Shown one piece after another: positions 1 through 8,755 of a stretch of DNA of 17,452 nucleotides (position 1 is its first letter; every line of letters begins with the position of its first letter). The stretch spans positions 1 through 17,452 of the forward strand of contig JAAAVE010000530.1 of assembly GCA_015679605.1 (NCBI GenBank), read 5' to 3'. The notes beneath the pieces are model-generated. The model was not told the origin of the DNA. It saw only the letters and a program-made list of their open reading frames with translations, and did no database searches. Position numbers and translations under genes: made by a program. Origin of the DNA: Podila epigama (lineage: Eukaryota; Mortierellomycota; Mortierellomycetes; Mortierellales; Mortierellaceae).

Positions 1-91
1 AATGCATATTGAACTTGTATTCTTTGTACCCTTTCAACTAAGGCAGTCATCTCACTCACTCGCTTTATTTTAACTTTCATTGGAAAACTAG
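1..91 (+). other. probable intron end of the upstream gene
   Basis: AT-rich, with no coding signal in the frame of the following exon beyond position 42 (in-frame TAA at 39-41). It ends in a pyrimidine-rich stretch and CTAG at 88-91. It is read as the tail of an intron whose 5' end is outside the window. Confidence 0.45.
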
Positions 92-827
92 TATTGACGA
101 GCTCATTCGCAAAAAGTCCAAGAGCAGAGCGGCCGAGCAGGCTGGCAAGGCTGGCAAGGCTGGCAAAGGAGGTGACATTGCGCTTGGAAATATGAAGCAA
201 CCCACACTGCCCCAGCTAGACTTGCTTGAGGCACCTGCAGGAACACCTCGAAATGACTACTCCAAGCCATCAGCTTACAACCATCGTGGTGGGTATGACC
301 AGCAGGAATATGGATACGCGCCAAATACTTATGGCACACACAGCACCCAACCCTTGGTCCAGAGCCAGCCATACAATCAGTATGTGTCTGATGACTATTA
401 CCAATCTCCTGGTGGCGCCTCTGCCAAGCAGGACCCATATGCAGACGCAGCCTACTCGACGGACGACATCTATGGCGGGCAGAAGCAATCGACTCAGATA
501 CCAAGCCGTCCTCCTCGCCGTTATGACGAGTACTCACAGCAACCACAGCGACCTGGTTCACCAATGCAATCTCAACATGGGTCCGACCTGGACAGTCACC
601 ACAGCAGTGCTGGCCCTGGTGGCTATGGTGGCAGCTCAGTTGGTTATGGCCATGCTGGTTATGGCAACAGCAGCAATGCGCGGTACGGGGGTGGTGCTGG
701 CAATGGAAACTATGGTCAAGGTGGTTATCCATCCAATAGCAGACGCCAAGACACCACGGGTCAGTCCTGGGACCGCTACGGAGGAGGAGGAGGAGGAAGT
801 GGAGGTGGTGGTCGTGCAGGCTACTAG
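92..827 (+). CDS. 3' exon of a gene with a Gly/Tyr/Gln-rich disordered C-terminal tail (5' partial)
   Basis: I do not recognise this protein. The open frame continues upstream of the first Met (192) through a basic stretch, IDELIRKKSKSRAAEQ, then three AGK repeats; a CTAG acceptor at 88-91 preceded by a pyrimidine-rich stretch and a TTTAAC branch-like site makes 92 the likely exon start, so the body of the gene lies left of the window. About 245 residues are visible, ending at TAG 825-827. The first part is Gln/Tyr/Pro-rich with many Asp-Tyr and Tyr-Gly pairs; the last 70 or so residues are GGYGG-type repeats ending in a poly-Gly run. Such tails are disordered and occur on fungal membrane and RNA-binding proteins, but no domain here decides between these. 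An exon start nearer position 42 is possible because the frame stays open back to there. Confidence 0.6.
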
Positions 828-1420
828 AAAGAGAACAATCATATGGAATGGTTCAAGTTCATGGCCCCATTCTCTGTTGTCTCGTTTCGTTTCATTTCAT
901 TTCGATCCTCCAATACCCTTTTTACCCCACCAAGCCCTATATACTACCTACGACTTACTTCTACATATAGTGAATTCTATCATATTACACCTTTTTTGAC
1001 TGTACTACACCCGCCATCCATCTCTAAAAACGTAATCTCGTATCTTGCAGTATGGTGCAGCTGCACCAGAACAAAAAACAAAGACATCTATCTTTTTCTA
1101 TGAAAAGTTGGGAGCAAAAACAATGAATGTTGTCAAGAGAACATGGGCAGTGTGGACTATTCTTTGATAACTTTATGATGATTGCATCTCACGCAAGAAG
1201 CACGACATTTTTCTATTTTTTCTCCGAAGAAAGTTAAAAGTGAAGAGGGCAAATATATATTCTTCTTTCTTTTCTTTCTTAGTTCAAACCACCATCTCTT
1301 TTTCTTCATTCATTCATTCATTCATTCACTCCTCGTCTTTTCTTTATTCCACCTTTCATCCCAACCCAACCCAACCATTGACTCTATACCACACTACATT
1401 CAGTCAGACATACATAAAAA
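828..1420. other. intergenic: 3' UTR of the Gly/Tyr-rich gene and promoter of NUS1
   Basis: No gene is supported here. The left half is T/C-rich trailer without a canonical AATAAA. The right half becomes strongly pyrimidine-rich on the + strand (about 1260-1380), with an AAATATATATTC TATA-like stretch near 1250 and a (TTCA)6 repeat at 1305-1328, ending in an A-rich leader (CATAAAAA) just before the NUS1 ATG. CT-rich leaders of this kind are common in fungal promoters. The open frames that cross it are low-complexity Ser/Phe/His translations of the repeats. Confidence 0.6.
1305..1328 (+). repeat. (TTCA)6 microsatellite upstream of NUS1
   Basis: Six perfect TTCA units in the CT-rich leader region, about 95 bp before the NUS1 start codon. 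The same tetranucleotide returns in the last intron of this gene (2815-2834). Confidence 0.9.
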
Positions 1421-2955
1421 ATGTCTTCAAGTGCCATCCCATCAACGACGGCGAATCTCCGTCACAGAGGCGAAAAGAGTGAGAGCACAACGGACGACCA
1501 ACCACTCAAGACGACTCGTTCACATGCAACGCTCATGGCCGATCATCCTGATATCAAACCTCTTGCCACGTCTTCAGAGTCCACTTCAGCCGCAACGGAT
1601 GCTTCTGCCTCATCTCGTTCTACCCTTCAAGGCAATCAGATCGTGCACTACTTACTCAAGCCATTCTACTTTTTGTTGTTTGTGCTCTTGCACCTGGGGC
1701 ACGAGGTCATGATCAGTTGGCGCACATTCAAGATCTTGCTCCAAGTATTCTTCTTGCCAAACCAGTTCCCAGTGGCGCCAGAGGTGGTCCGAGTATTGCG
1801 AATGGATCTGGAAGGAAAGGACAAGGAGTTGTTGACCAAGAGACCCTCCCATCTGGCTGTGGTCTTGCCTGTGGCCAAAGAAGATGGTGCACAGGGCGAT
1901 GAAGACTGGGAAAAGAAGGTTGTCTCCCTGGCACAATGGTCCGTTGCATCTGGTATCAAGACTTTGTCGATCATGCGTGCAGACAGTAAGTTTTTTTTTT
2001 TTTTTTTTCTGTAATTGTTATTTTTAAGCTTTTTTCCATGTGTCGTGTTTAATTCATATGACAGATGGCGCAAAATGCTGTACGATATGTATGCGACATG
2101 CAAAATATTCACTTTTTTTTATCGTCTCTGTTCACTACTTTTTGCTTACTAGCCATCGAACAAGAGATGCTCGAATCACTTCAGGAACATATTGAATTCG
2201 AACTCAAAAAGTTTTACATCGAAGAAAAGTCGCAACCTGTGATTCTAGCAAGGACTCTCAAGCCGTTGAAGGGACAAGTCGAGGAAGAGAGATTCAATCT
2301 GAGCATCACAGACTCTGGAGTAACTGTTCAGGGAAGCGTATTGCCTCATGGAGGTCGTCACTATGGTATGATTGAAGTTGGAATGAAAACGGTGTTGTCG
2401 TCTTATCGTTCGCCATTTACATTCGAATATTTCACTCACTGTTGACTTCTTCATCGTCCTGTCCATTTGTTTTAATCTAGATTTGGATGTTGTCATTCTA
2501 TCACCAGAGGATGGACACGATCGTTTGGCAGGACATGCTAGGGCCTTGGGAGAGGCAGCTCGTAGAAAGGAGATTAAAAGCGACGATATCTCGATCGAGT
2601 TCATGGACAAACTTCTCTCTGGAGAACTCTCAGAACCAGAGTTGATTATTATTCTCAAAGATGAATTGGATCTGAGCAGTTACCCACCTTGGCATATCCG
2701 TCTAACCGAGATTTAGTATGTATTTTTTCATGACATGAAGTGTGGTTTTTGTTTCTTTTTTTGAAAGTCGTTCCATGGAGAGACAAAAGTATACTTTGAC
2801 TGACCCCATGTACCATTCATTCATTCATTCATTCAAACAAACAAACAACAAAAAATAATAGCCACCATCCAGATCAAGCAGTGATTCCTCTCTATAGTTT
2901 GTTCCTGCGAGCACTTCACCGTTATGCCAAATGTGAACAGCGCTTTGGAAAGTGA
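1421..2955 (+). CDS. NUS1: NUS1 / Nogo-B receptor-type subunit of dehydrodolichyl diphosphate synthase
   Basis: Four exons: 1421-1985, 2153-2365, 2481-2715, 2862-2955, giving 368 residues (yeast Nus1 is of similar length, human NgBR shorter). In known systems Nus1 binds the catalytic cis-prenyltransferase (Rer2/Srt1, DHDDS) at the ER and lipid droplets to make the dolichol backbone used in glycosylation. Seen here: a Ser/Thr-rich N-terminus, a hydrophobic segment at about 73-95 and a second at 101-112, then the prenyltransferase-like domain with KRPSHLAVVLPV, WSVASGIKTLSI, LDVVILSPEDG and PPWHIRLTEIYHH. The protein ends CEQRFGK, matching the C-terminal RxG motif that NgBR-type subunits contribute to the active site. 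Joins are clean: A|CC, G|AT and TA|C across introns of 167, 115 and 146 bp. The first join is the least certain because the usual YDxxG stretch after LSI is not recognisable (MRADTIEQE is read instead). The gene is tail-to-tail with the aldo-keto reductase gene. Confidence 0.9.
2815..2846 (+). repeat. (ATTC)5-(AAAC)3 microsatellite inside the last NUS1 intron
   Basis: Five ATTC units run directly into AAAC units, 16 bases before the acceptor of the final NUS1 exon. It repeats the motif found upstream of the same gene. Confidence 0.85.
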
Positions 2956-3067
2956 CGACATTGCACTCGGCAATCGACTGTTATTCTTTTTTAGTATTTG
3001 CAACCATATAAACAAAAAAAGACAGATATTATATTAATTAAACAGTATCACTCGCACGATTCGGATA

Positions 3068-5288
3068 CTACCTATCAGCGTTCACTGCAAGGAGAAGTGG
3101 GCATTGAGAAATGGCTTGGAGATCTTCCTTGGTCAACTTGTGGCTCCCTTCTGCAGCGACAACAGCATCATGGACGTATTCAGGCGTCCGCATGCCCACC
3201 AAAGTGCAACCGATATTTTCTTGCGCAAGACAATACTGGATGGCCTTTGTCGACAGAGGCGATCCGATCCCATCGACAGCATTGGGTCCAGAATCGGATA
3301 CAAAGTCCTTGCAAATAAGACCCAATACGAGATCGAGTTCATCGTTTCGCTTATCAGAATCAATCTGACAAAAGCTAGCAATATCTGCTACCAAGGTCTG
3401 AGCCTCACGGCGGTATTTGTCGATCCATGATAAAACTTCTTCCTGGTCTTGTTGATCCTGTTGTTCGTTGGCCATGGTAGAATCTTTGAGGATTTTGAGA
3501 TCGCGATCAATGGCTGGCAATACTTCCTTTTGAAGAAAATGACGTGCGGCGAAAAAGTTGGATGAGAGTCGAGGTAGGTTCTCGGATAGGATTTCACTCC
3601 AGATGAATTTTAGTGCAATGGATTCTTCTTCGACTAAATAGGTAGATGAAAGATTTTTGGGTAATAGCAAAGAGAGCGGTATGACAAAAAAAAAAAAAAA
3701 AGAGTGAAAAAAAGGGTTAGCATTGGTTTGTCTTGTGAGAGTTTCAATGTCTTTAGTATGCTTATAAACAAAAGGACATACTCATGTCTTTGATATCTAG
3801 TTCCATTTCTGCCAAGGATTGAAAGCCGACGCCCAAGGTATCGAGCAACTTTGCATTCACATCTTTGAGAATAAAGATAAAAAGTAAAAGGGTGATGTTA
3901 GGAACACGCCAAGAGAGACTTGAGAATCAATTGAAACAAATGGAAATGCAAAAAAAAAAACCCCCATACTCTTGCGATCCAAGTGGTTCTTGTTCTCCAG
4001 TGTAACAATCTGTCCGCCTCCGATAGCATTCAAGGGTCGATTTGTAAAGACAGAGATCTTGTACTCCTACTCTCATATCAATATTGCGCACGATGAGTTG
4101 CCAAAGAACAAGGTGTAGGTGCTTCGATAAAAAAAGAAGTATTCCATGTACGAAGAGAGAATATCACTTGTTCACAAACTGCACCTTGGCCTCACGGGCG
4201 AGGGATTTAGCGGGAAAGACATCTGTGACCACATCCCGCTCAAACAGATTCAGAGGCACCTGAATAGCCACAAAGTTATCGAGCTTCCAATTGAATTCCT
4301 GGCGGGTATTGATGAGTGCCTTGAGTGACAAGTGGTCCTCGGTCGTCGGGACATGAAGCGCGTTCGAGCATAGGCCATAACCGCCGATCCGACCAGCTGC
4401 CACCTCTGTGTCGAGGTAGGCAAAGGCCTCTGCAATTTCCTTGTACAGTCTTGGTTTTCCAAATGCCTTTTGACGATCACCGAGCATACGTTCTGGATGG
4501 TTTAAAAGAAACACATCGATTGTGTCGAGTTGGAGACGCTCCAGAGACTGTGTGATTTGGTCTTTGAGGAACGTTGGGTGAATAGAGTGGTAGGAGTTTT
4601 CGCTTATGTTGGCATAGGACGGCACATGGCCAAGTACATCCTGCGGGAATCCTGGTGTCTCGGGTAGAACGAATCCAGCCTTGGATACAACGACGAGTTG
4701 CTTTTTTTTGTTGGTATGTATGTTGATGTTGATGTTGATGTTGTCGTGTTTTTGTGGTGGTGGTGGTGGTCGTAGTTATTGTGTTATGGCAAATATGTTA
4801 CTAGATCATTCATCTCAAGTGCCTCGTAAAACCTCGCATTACATCACGGTAAAAAATCATTTTACCTCACGTCGGAGATCCGGTTTGGATGCAAAGAGAC
4901 CTTTGAGAGTCGTGCCAATGAATGTTTCTGAGGCACCATAACCAAAGTGACCACTTGTGTCGATCACATTCACACCCGAGGCCACAGCCTGTTCGAGCGC
5001 AAGTCGGTGAGCGTCCTGTGAATGATTGGTCCGATAAGCTCCAAAGCCAAGTTTGGAGAGCGTCAGTCCTCTCTTGTGAAGAGTGCTTGTGGGCATTGCT
5101 GGCGCCCGGGCTGCAAATGCTGCAGTGTCCTTGGCAGTAGCTGCATGCTGTGACATGAAACTCTGCGAAAAGTGTCTAGTAGCAGAAGTACGTGGTAATG
5201 ACGCCCGGCTGGCATGCGTAGATCTGACGACTGCATGCCATTGACCTGGACACTGGAGACGCATGCGGACAGCGTGGGTGAGCAACAT
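3068..5288 (-). CDS. aldo-keto reductase family oxidoreductase, probable mitochondrial precursor
   Basis: Five exons on the minus strand: 5288-4866, 4700-4176, 4066-3970, 3862-3782, 3633-3068, totalling 1692 nt or 563 residues. The AKR fold is clear: LTLSKLGFGAYRT at the first strand, NVIDTSGHFGYGASE (Asp110), VVVSKAGF (Lys148), DVFLLNHPERM (His209), SVFTNRPLNAI, and a late GCTLVGMRTPEYV that matches the cofactor-binding end of these barrels. Such enzymes reduce or oxidise sugars and carbonyls with NAD(P)H; the substrate cannot be read here. The fold is closest in style to the L-galactose/D-arabinose dehydrogenase group. The usual length is about 320 residues; the extra length is an Arg/Ser-rich leader (first ~45 residues with RHFSQS, mitochondrial in character) and a helical insertion before the C-terminus. 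The position of the catalytic Tyr holds Phe115. Exon 3's start (4066, GAG) is my choice over a start 9 bases further in. Confidence 0.85.
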
Positions 5289-5615
5289 TGTTGTTGTTGT
5301 TTGTTGTTGACAGAAATTAGGAATGAATCAGATCAGATCAGATCAGATAATGCATGAAACTCCAAAAGTCCATCACTTTTTGTCAAACAACGCACGCGTC
5401 TTATTGGCTGTAGGCGCGTGCTTAATCTTTCCCGTTTATCTCTTATTGCTTATCCAATTTTTTTATTTAAAAGCGCGCATGGTCCAAAATTCATCCCGCG
5501 TCTTCCTTTTTTTCTCTGTTTCCCACACAATTCAATTTCATTCTGTTCAATTCCATTCTCGAGAAGTTTACATTCTTCACCCTTCACTCACTCCTTCTCT
5601 CTCTCTTAACGCGCA
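5289..5615. promoter_or_regulatory. divergent promoter region between the aldo-keto reductase and anoctamin genes
   Basis: A 327-bp gap between two start codons pointing away from each other. It has a GTT-rich run next to the reductase start (its own 5' UTR), ATCAG repeats at 5327-5346, an inverted CCAAT (ATTGG 5403-5407), a forward CCAAT (5454-5458), a TATTTAAAAG TATA-like element near 5463-5472, and a CT-rich leader ending at the anoctamin ATG. CCAAT boxes bind the HAP/NF-Y complex in fungi and work in either direction, so the pair could serve both genes; that is inference. Confidence 0.6.
5327..5346 (+). repeat. four tandem ATCAG units
   Basis: Perfect ATCAG x4 (each pair overlaps a GATC palindrome) about 40 bp upstream of the aldo-keto reductase start codon, in the shared promoter region. 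Confidence 0.85.
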
Positions 5616-8554
5616 ATGGCAACAGTCGATCAGACCCCATTGGGCGTCCCCCAACAGTCACCTCCTCCTCCGCCGCCGCCTACCTCGAGTCCATTCAAGT
5701 TTCATGAAATCTATTCATCCACGGTTCAGGCTTACATGTCCCCACGCAGCAATACTGCGTCTTTAGACGAGAAAGAGGCAGAGTCACTCTTGAAGGGCAC
5801 AAGGCCAAAGAGTCTCGAGACTTTTGCTGATCTCGTCATCGTCTTCAAATACAAGGCACCTACAACGAAGGACACGGCTGCTTCAAGAACCGAGTACGAG
5901 AAGCGAACCCTTGAGGCCTATCAGCAAGTCGTTACCAAGCTTACAAGCGTCGGTCTCCAGTATGAGACTCGGTCCAGCAAAAATGACACGCTCTTCATCT
6001 TTGTCCTCTGTCCATGGAATGTTTTGAAACAGCAAGCTACTCGAAGCAGGCAAGTGACATCAACGGACTTTTTACTTTCTTGCATCATATTCTCCTATTC
6101 TTGTGACATCATGAAAAGGTCATTACTAACCAACATATCTTCAATGGGGTTGCATTGGTGCTTTTGTCCTCCAAACCCTCCAACCCTCCAATCCTGCAAA
6201 ATACCTCACCACGCCGAAAATATTAGCATTCATGACTGGTTGACGGGTGTCAGAGTGGCCGACACGGCAGAGACAGAGCAACTTCTTCAGCCTGCGCAAG
6301 AGCGCGACGCGTCCCTTGACGATGTCACTGATGCGGAACGTCTTCGTTTGATCTCGGAGCTCATTACTGGACTCCCAAGCGAAGGTGGTGCCGGCATCCA
6401 CCCTGGTTATGACGAATATGTCGAAAGTGTTCTTCCCTTGCATGACAAGGCCTTTAACAAGGTAATTTTAGACATTCATCCCTTGCCTTCCTGCCCTTGT
6501 TTCTCGCATTTTTTGGTTTTGTTTTTTGCTATCTCGTCATTTTATCTTTTTAATATTTTAACACTAAAAAAAATTATCCGAAATCAACAACCTCCAATAG
6601 GCATGGCTCAGATCATGGTCAACAAAGTGGATTGTGGACCACAAGGACTTGACAGTGGTCCGGGACCACTTTGGTGAAAAGGTGGCCTACTACTTTGAGT
6701 TTCTTCAGTTCTACTTTCAGTGGCTCGCTGTGCCAACGGGTCTCGGCATCCTTGTACATTACTTTGGATCATCCTTTTCCGTCTTTTACGGTGTGTCTGT
6801 CATTCTGTGGTCCATCATCTTTACAGAATCTTGGAAGCGTCGCGAAAAGGAATTGGCTCTTTGGTGGGGCGTCCGTCATGTCTCAAAGACTGAGATGAGG
6901 CGACCGGCTTTCAAGGGGGATACCTTGGCGGTGGATCCTGTGACTGGAGAGACGACACCCTTCTTTTCGCCTTATAGACGTTGGACCCGCAAGTTGGCTG
7001 GTATCCCTGTGATCCTTGGTGGAGCCTTGGCTCTGGCTGCAGTCATTTCAACAGTTTTTGGAATTGAGGTCTTTTTGACCATCTACTATGATGGATACTT
7101 GAAGGAGGTCTTGGTAAGTTTATTGTCTTTTACTTTTTATTTGCTCATGGTACTAAAAAACATGCTCGTTTAAAAGAGAAAGAGAGAGAGAGAGATGTCA
7201 TGGCTCAACACAACTCACATTTCTTTCTTATGTATCTAAACACAACTAATCTAGATCTATGTCCCAATGATTCTCTACTCACTGGCTATCCCCAACGTGG
7301 CAGCCATCTGCAAGTCAGTGGCAAGGCAACTGACAGAATATGAAAACTACGAGACGCGAGGATCGCATGAATACCATCTGATGCAAAAGGTGTTCATCTT
7401 TAATGCTTTGACCAGCTACATGTCGATCCTGTTGACTGCTTACATCTATATTCCATTTGGCCCGCAAGTGATCACCACTTGTCAGAGCTATGGATTGCCC
7501 TTTGCCAAGGCGACGATTGACACACATATGCTCCAGAACCGACTTAAGGCCTTTATGATTACAACTCAGGCTATTTCCTTTGCCACCGAGACGATTGTTC
7601 CTTGGTTGACGCGTCGAGCCATGGTAGGCGCTGTGAAGGTACAAAAGAAGGTGGCAAGCAGGAAGCAGCGGGATAACAACGGTAGCTCTTCGGATGAAGA
7701 GGATACAAAGTCGGATTCTGCTACTGTTTCGGTGGTTGGTCAAGATTCGCCTGAAGCCAAACGGTTCCTGAACAGAGTCCAAAAGCAAGCTGCTCTTCCT
7801 GAGTATGATGTGAATGAAGATTATGCTGAGATGGTTCTTCAAGTGAGTTCAATTTTTTTTTCTTTTTCTTTTTCTCTTCTCTTTGCTCGCTCTTTGTCTC
7901 TCAATCGGGACAATGCATGGCACACCTTGCATCACTCATTCAACCTTTTTTATTTAATCCCCTTTTCTCTCTATTGTCCCAATCTAGTTTGGATATGTGT
8001 CCTTGTTCAGTGTCATTTGGCCATTGACAGGCCTCTGTGCATTTGTCAACAATTGGGTCGAACTTCGCTCAGATGCAGCAAAGATCAGCTACAATGCACG
8101 CCGACCCATTCCTTCGCGTACAGATACGATTGGACCATGGATCGATAATCTGCAAGCCATCTCATGGTTCTCGTCTTTGACCAATGCCTCGATCCTGTAC
8201 CTTTTCCATGGTACTATGGACAACCAGGAACATGGTGGACCTCGTCTCGGTCTGGGCATGCTATTGCTCTGTCTCTTGGTCTCGGAGCATGTGTACTTGG
8301 GTCTGCGATCGTTGGTCGGCCTGGCTTTGGACAGCATTCCAACGGAGGCGGAGCTTAATGTTCGCAAGAAGGAATATGGTGTCAAGAGCAGTTGGTTGTC
8401 ACGATTGAGTACTGCGATAGGTGTTCAAAATGTCGGTGGTGCCAATGGATTGTTTGCTCGTGCAGCTGTTGTTGGTCATGATGCAACAGGTGTTGAGATC
8501 TCTGAGAATGACCCAGGTGTTCAAGCCATACATTCAACCTTCAAGAACAATTAG
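5616..8554 (+). CDS. TMEM16/anoctamin family protein (predicted calcium-activated lipid scramblase or channel)
   Basis: Five exons: 5616-6049, 6227-6461, 6601-7113, 7255-7842, 7988-8554; 2337 nt, 778 residues, close to fungal scramblases such as nhTMEM16. The N-terminal cytosolic part has a poly-Pro run, then a domain leading to HDWLTGVRV. The membrane part opens with AWLRSWSTKWIV and DHFGEKVAYYFEFLQF, followed by about ten hydrophobic segments. The five acidic calcium ligands of the family can be placed: Glu506 (FATETIVP, TM6), Asp583 and Glu586 (EDYAEMVLQFGY, TM7), Glu615 and Asp619 (WVELRSDAA, TM8). With all present, a calcium-gated function is likely. The long basic tail that tethers yeast Ist2 to the plasma membrane is absent; the protein ends about 45 residues after the last hydrophobic region. 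Intron 1 uses a GC donor. Scramblase versus channel activity cannot be told from sequence alone. Confidence 0.92.
6050..6226 (+). other. GC-AG intron of the anoctamin gene
   Basis: The exon ends CGAAGCAG and the intron starts GCAAGT, the strong AG|GCAAGT form typical of GC-AG introns; it ends ATTAG. The join AG|C keeps phase and gives RSSIHDWLTGV, which fits the family. The GT four bases later does not keep the frame with this acceptor. The intron is 177 nt, a multiple of three, with no in-frame stop. Confidence 0.75.
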
Positions 8555-8754
8555 TTGATTTTTTTTCTTTGACGTATCTTTCGATTCTCGTTCCTGTTAT
8601 TATTGGTGAATGAAGGGAGATTCTTATTTTTTTTTTATTGTCCATATGCAAAGTTTTTCTTTAGCACTCTCTTTTTTTCATATGTTCCTTTGTCAGCTGA
8701 AATAAAGGGAGCCACAAACGTGCAAATGTAGTTATTATTATTATTTTTTTTTAT
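8555..8754. other. shared 3' intergenic region of two convergent genes
   Basis: 200 bp between the anoctamin stop and the WDR48-type stop. It is T-rich, with an ATT repeat near 8731-8744. Each gene has a candidate poly(A) signal in it (listed separately). No gene is seen. Confidence 0.7.
8701..8706 (+). terminator. AATAAA polyadenylation signal of the anoctamin gene
   Basis: Canonical AATAAA about 147 bp after the stop codon, on the coding strand, in a T-rich trailer. Confidence 0.6.
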
Positions 8755-8755
8755 T
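8750..8755 (-). terminator. AATAAA overlapping the stop codon of the WDR48-type gene
   Basis: On the minus strand the stop TGA is followed at once by ATAAA, so the last base of the stop is the second A of TGAATAAA-type context; A-rich and AAT-repeat sequence follows. If used, the 3' UTR would be only tens of bases. Confidence 0.45.

Noticed and set aside
103-732. Long open frame on the minus strand opposite the Gly/Tyr-rich exon
   Set aside because: Its His/Cys/Gln-rich translation is the mirror of the biased codons on the other strand. It has no domain, and the + strand frame has a natural stop and splice acceptor.
226-999. 257-codon frame overlapping the first exon in another phase
   Set aside because: Met/Thr/Val repeats arise from the shifted Gly/Tyr codons, and the frame runs deep into T-rich 3' UTR.
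1182-1712. Open frame covering the NUS1 leader
   Set aside because: The translation of CT-rich and TTCA repeats is low-complexity Phe/Ser/His, and it overlaps NUS1 exon 1 out of frame.
6050-6226. Reading this stretch as coding, because it is open in frame with both neighbouring exons
   Set aside because: The translation (Cys/Pro/Ser-rich with no family match) interrupts a conserved region, and AG|GCAAGT...TTAG makes a good GC-AG intron. It is kept as a possible retention isoform only.
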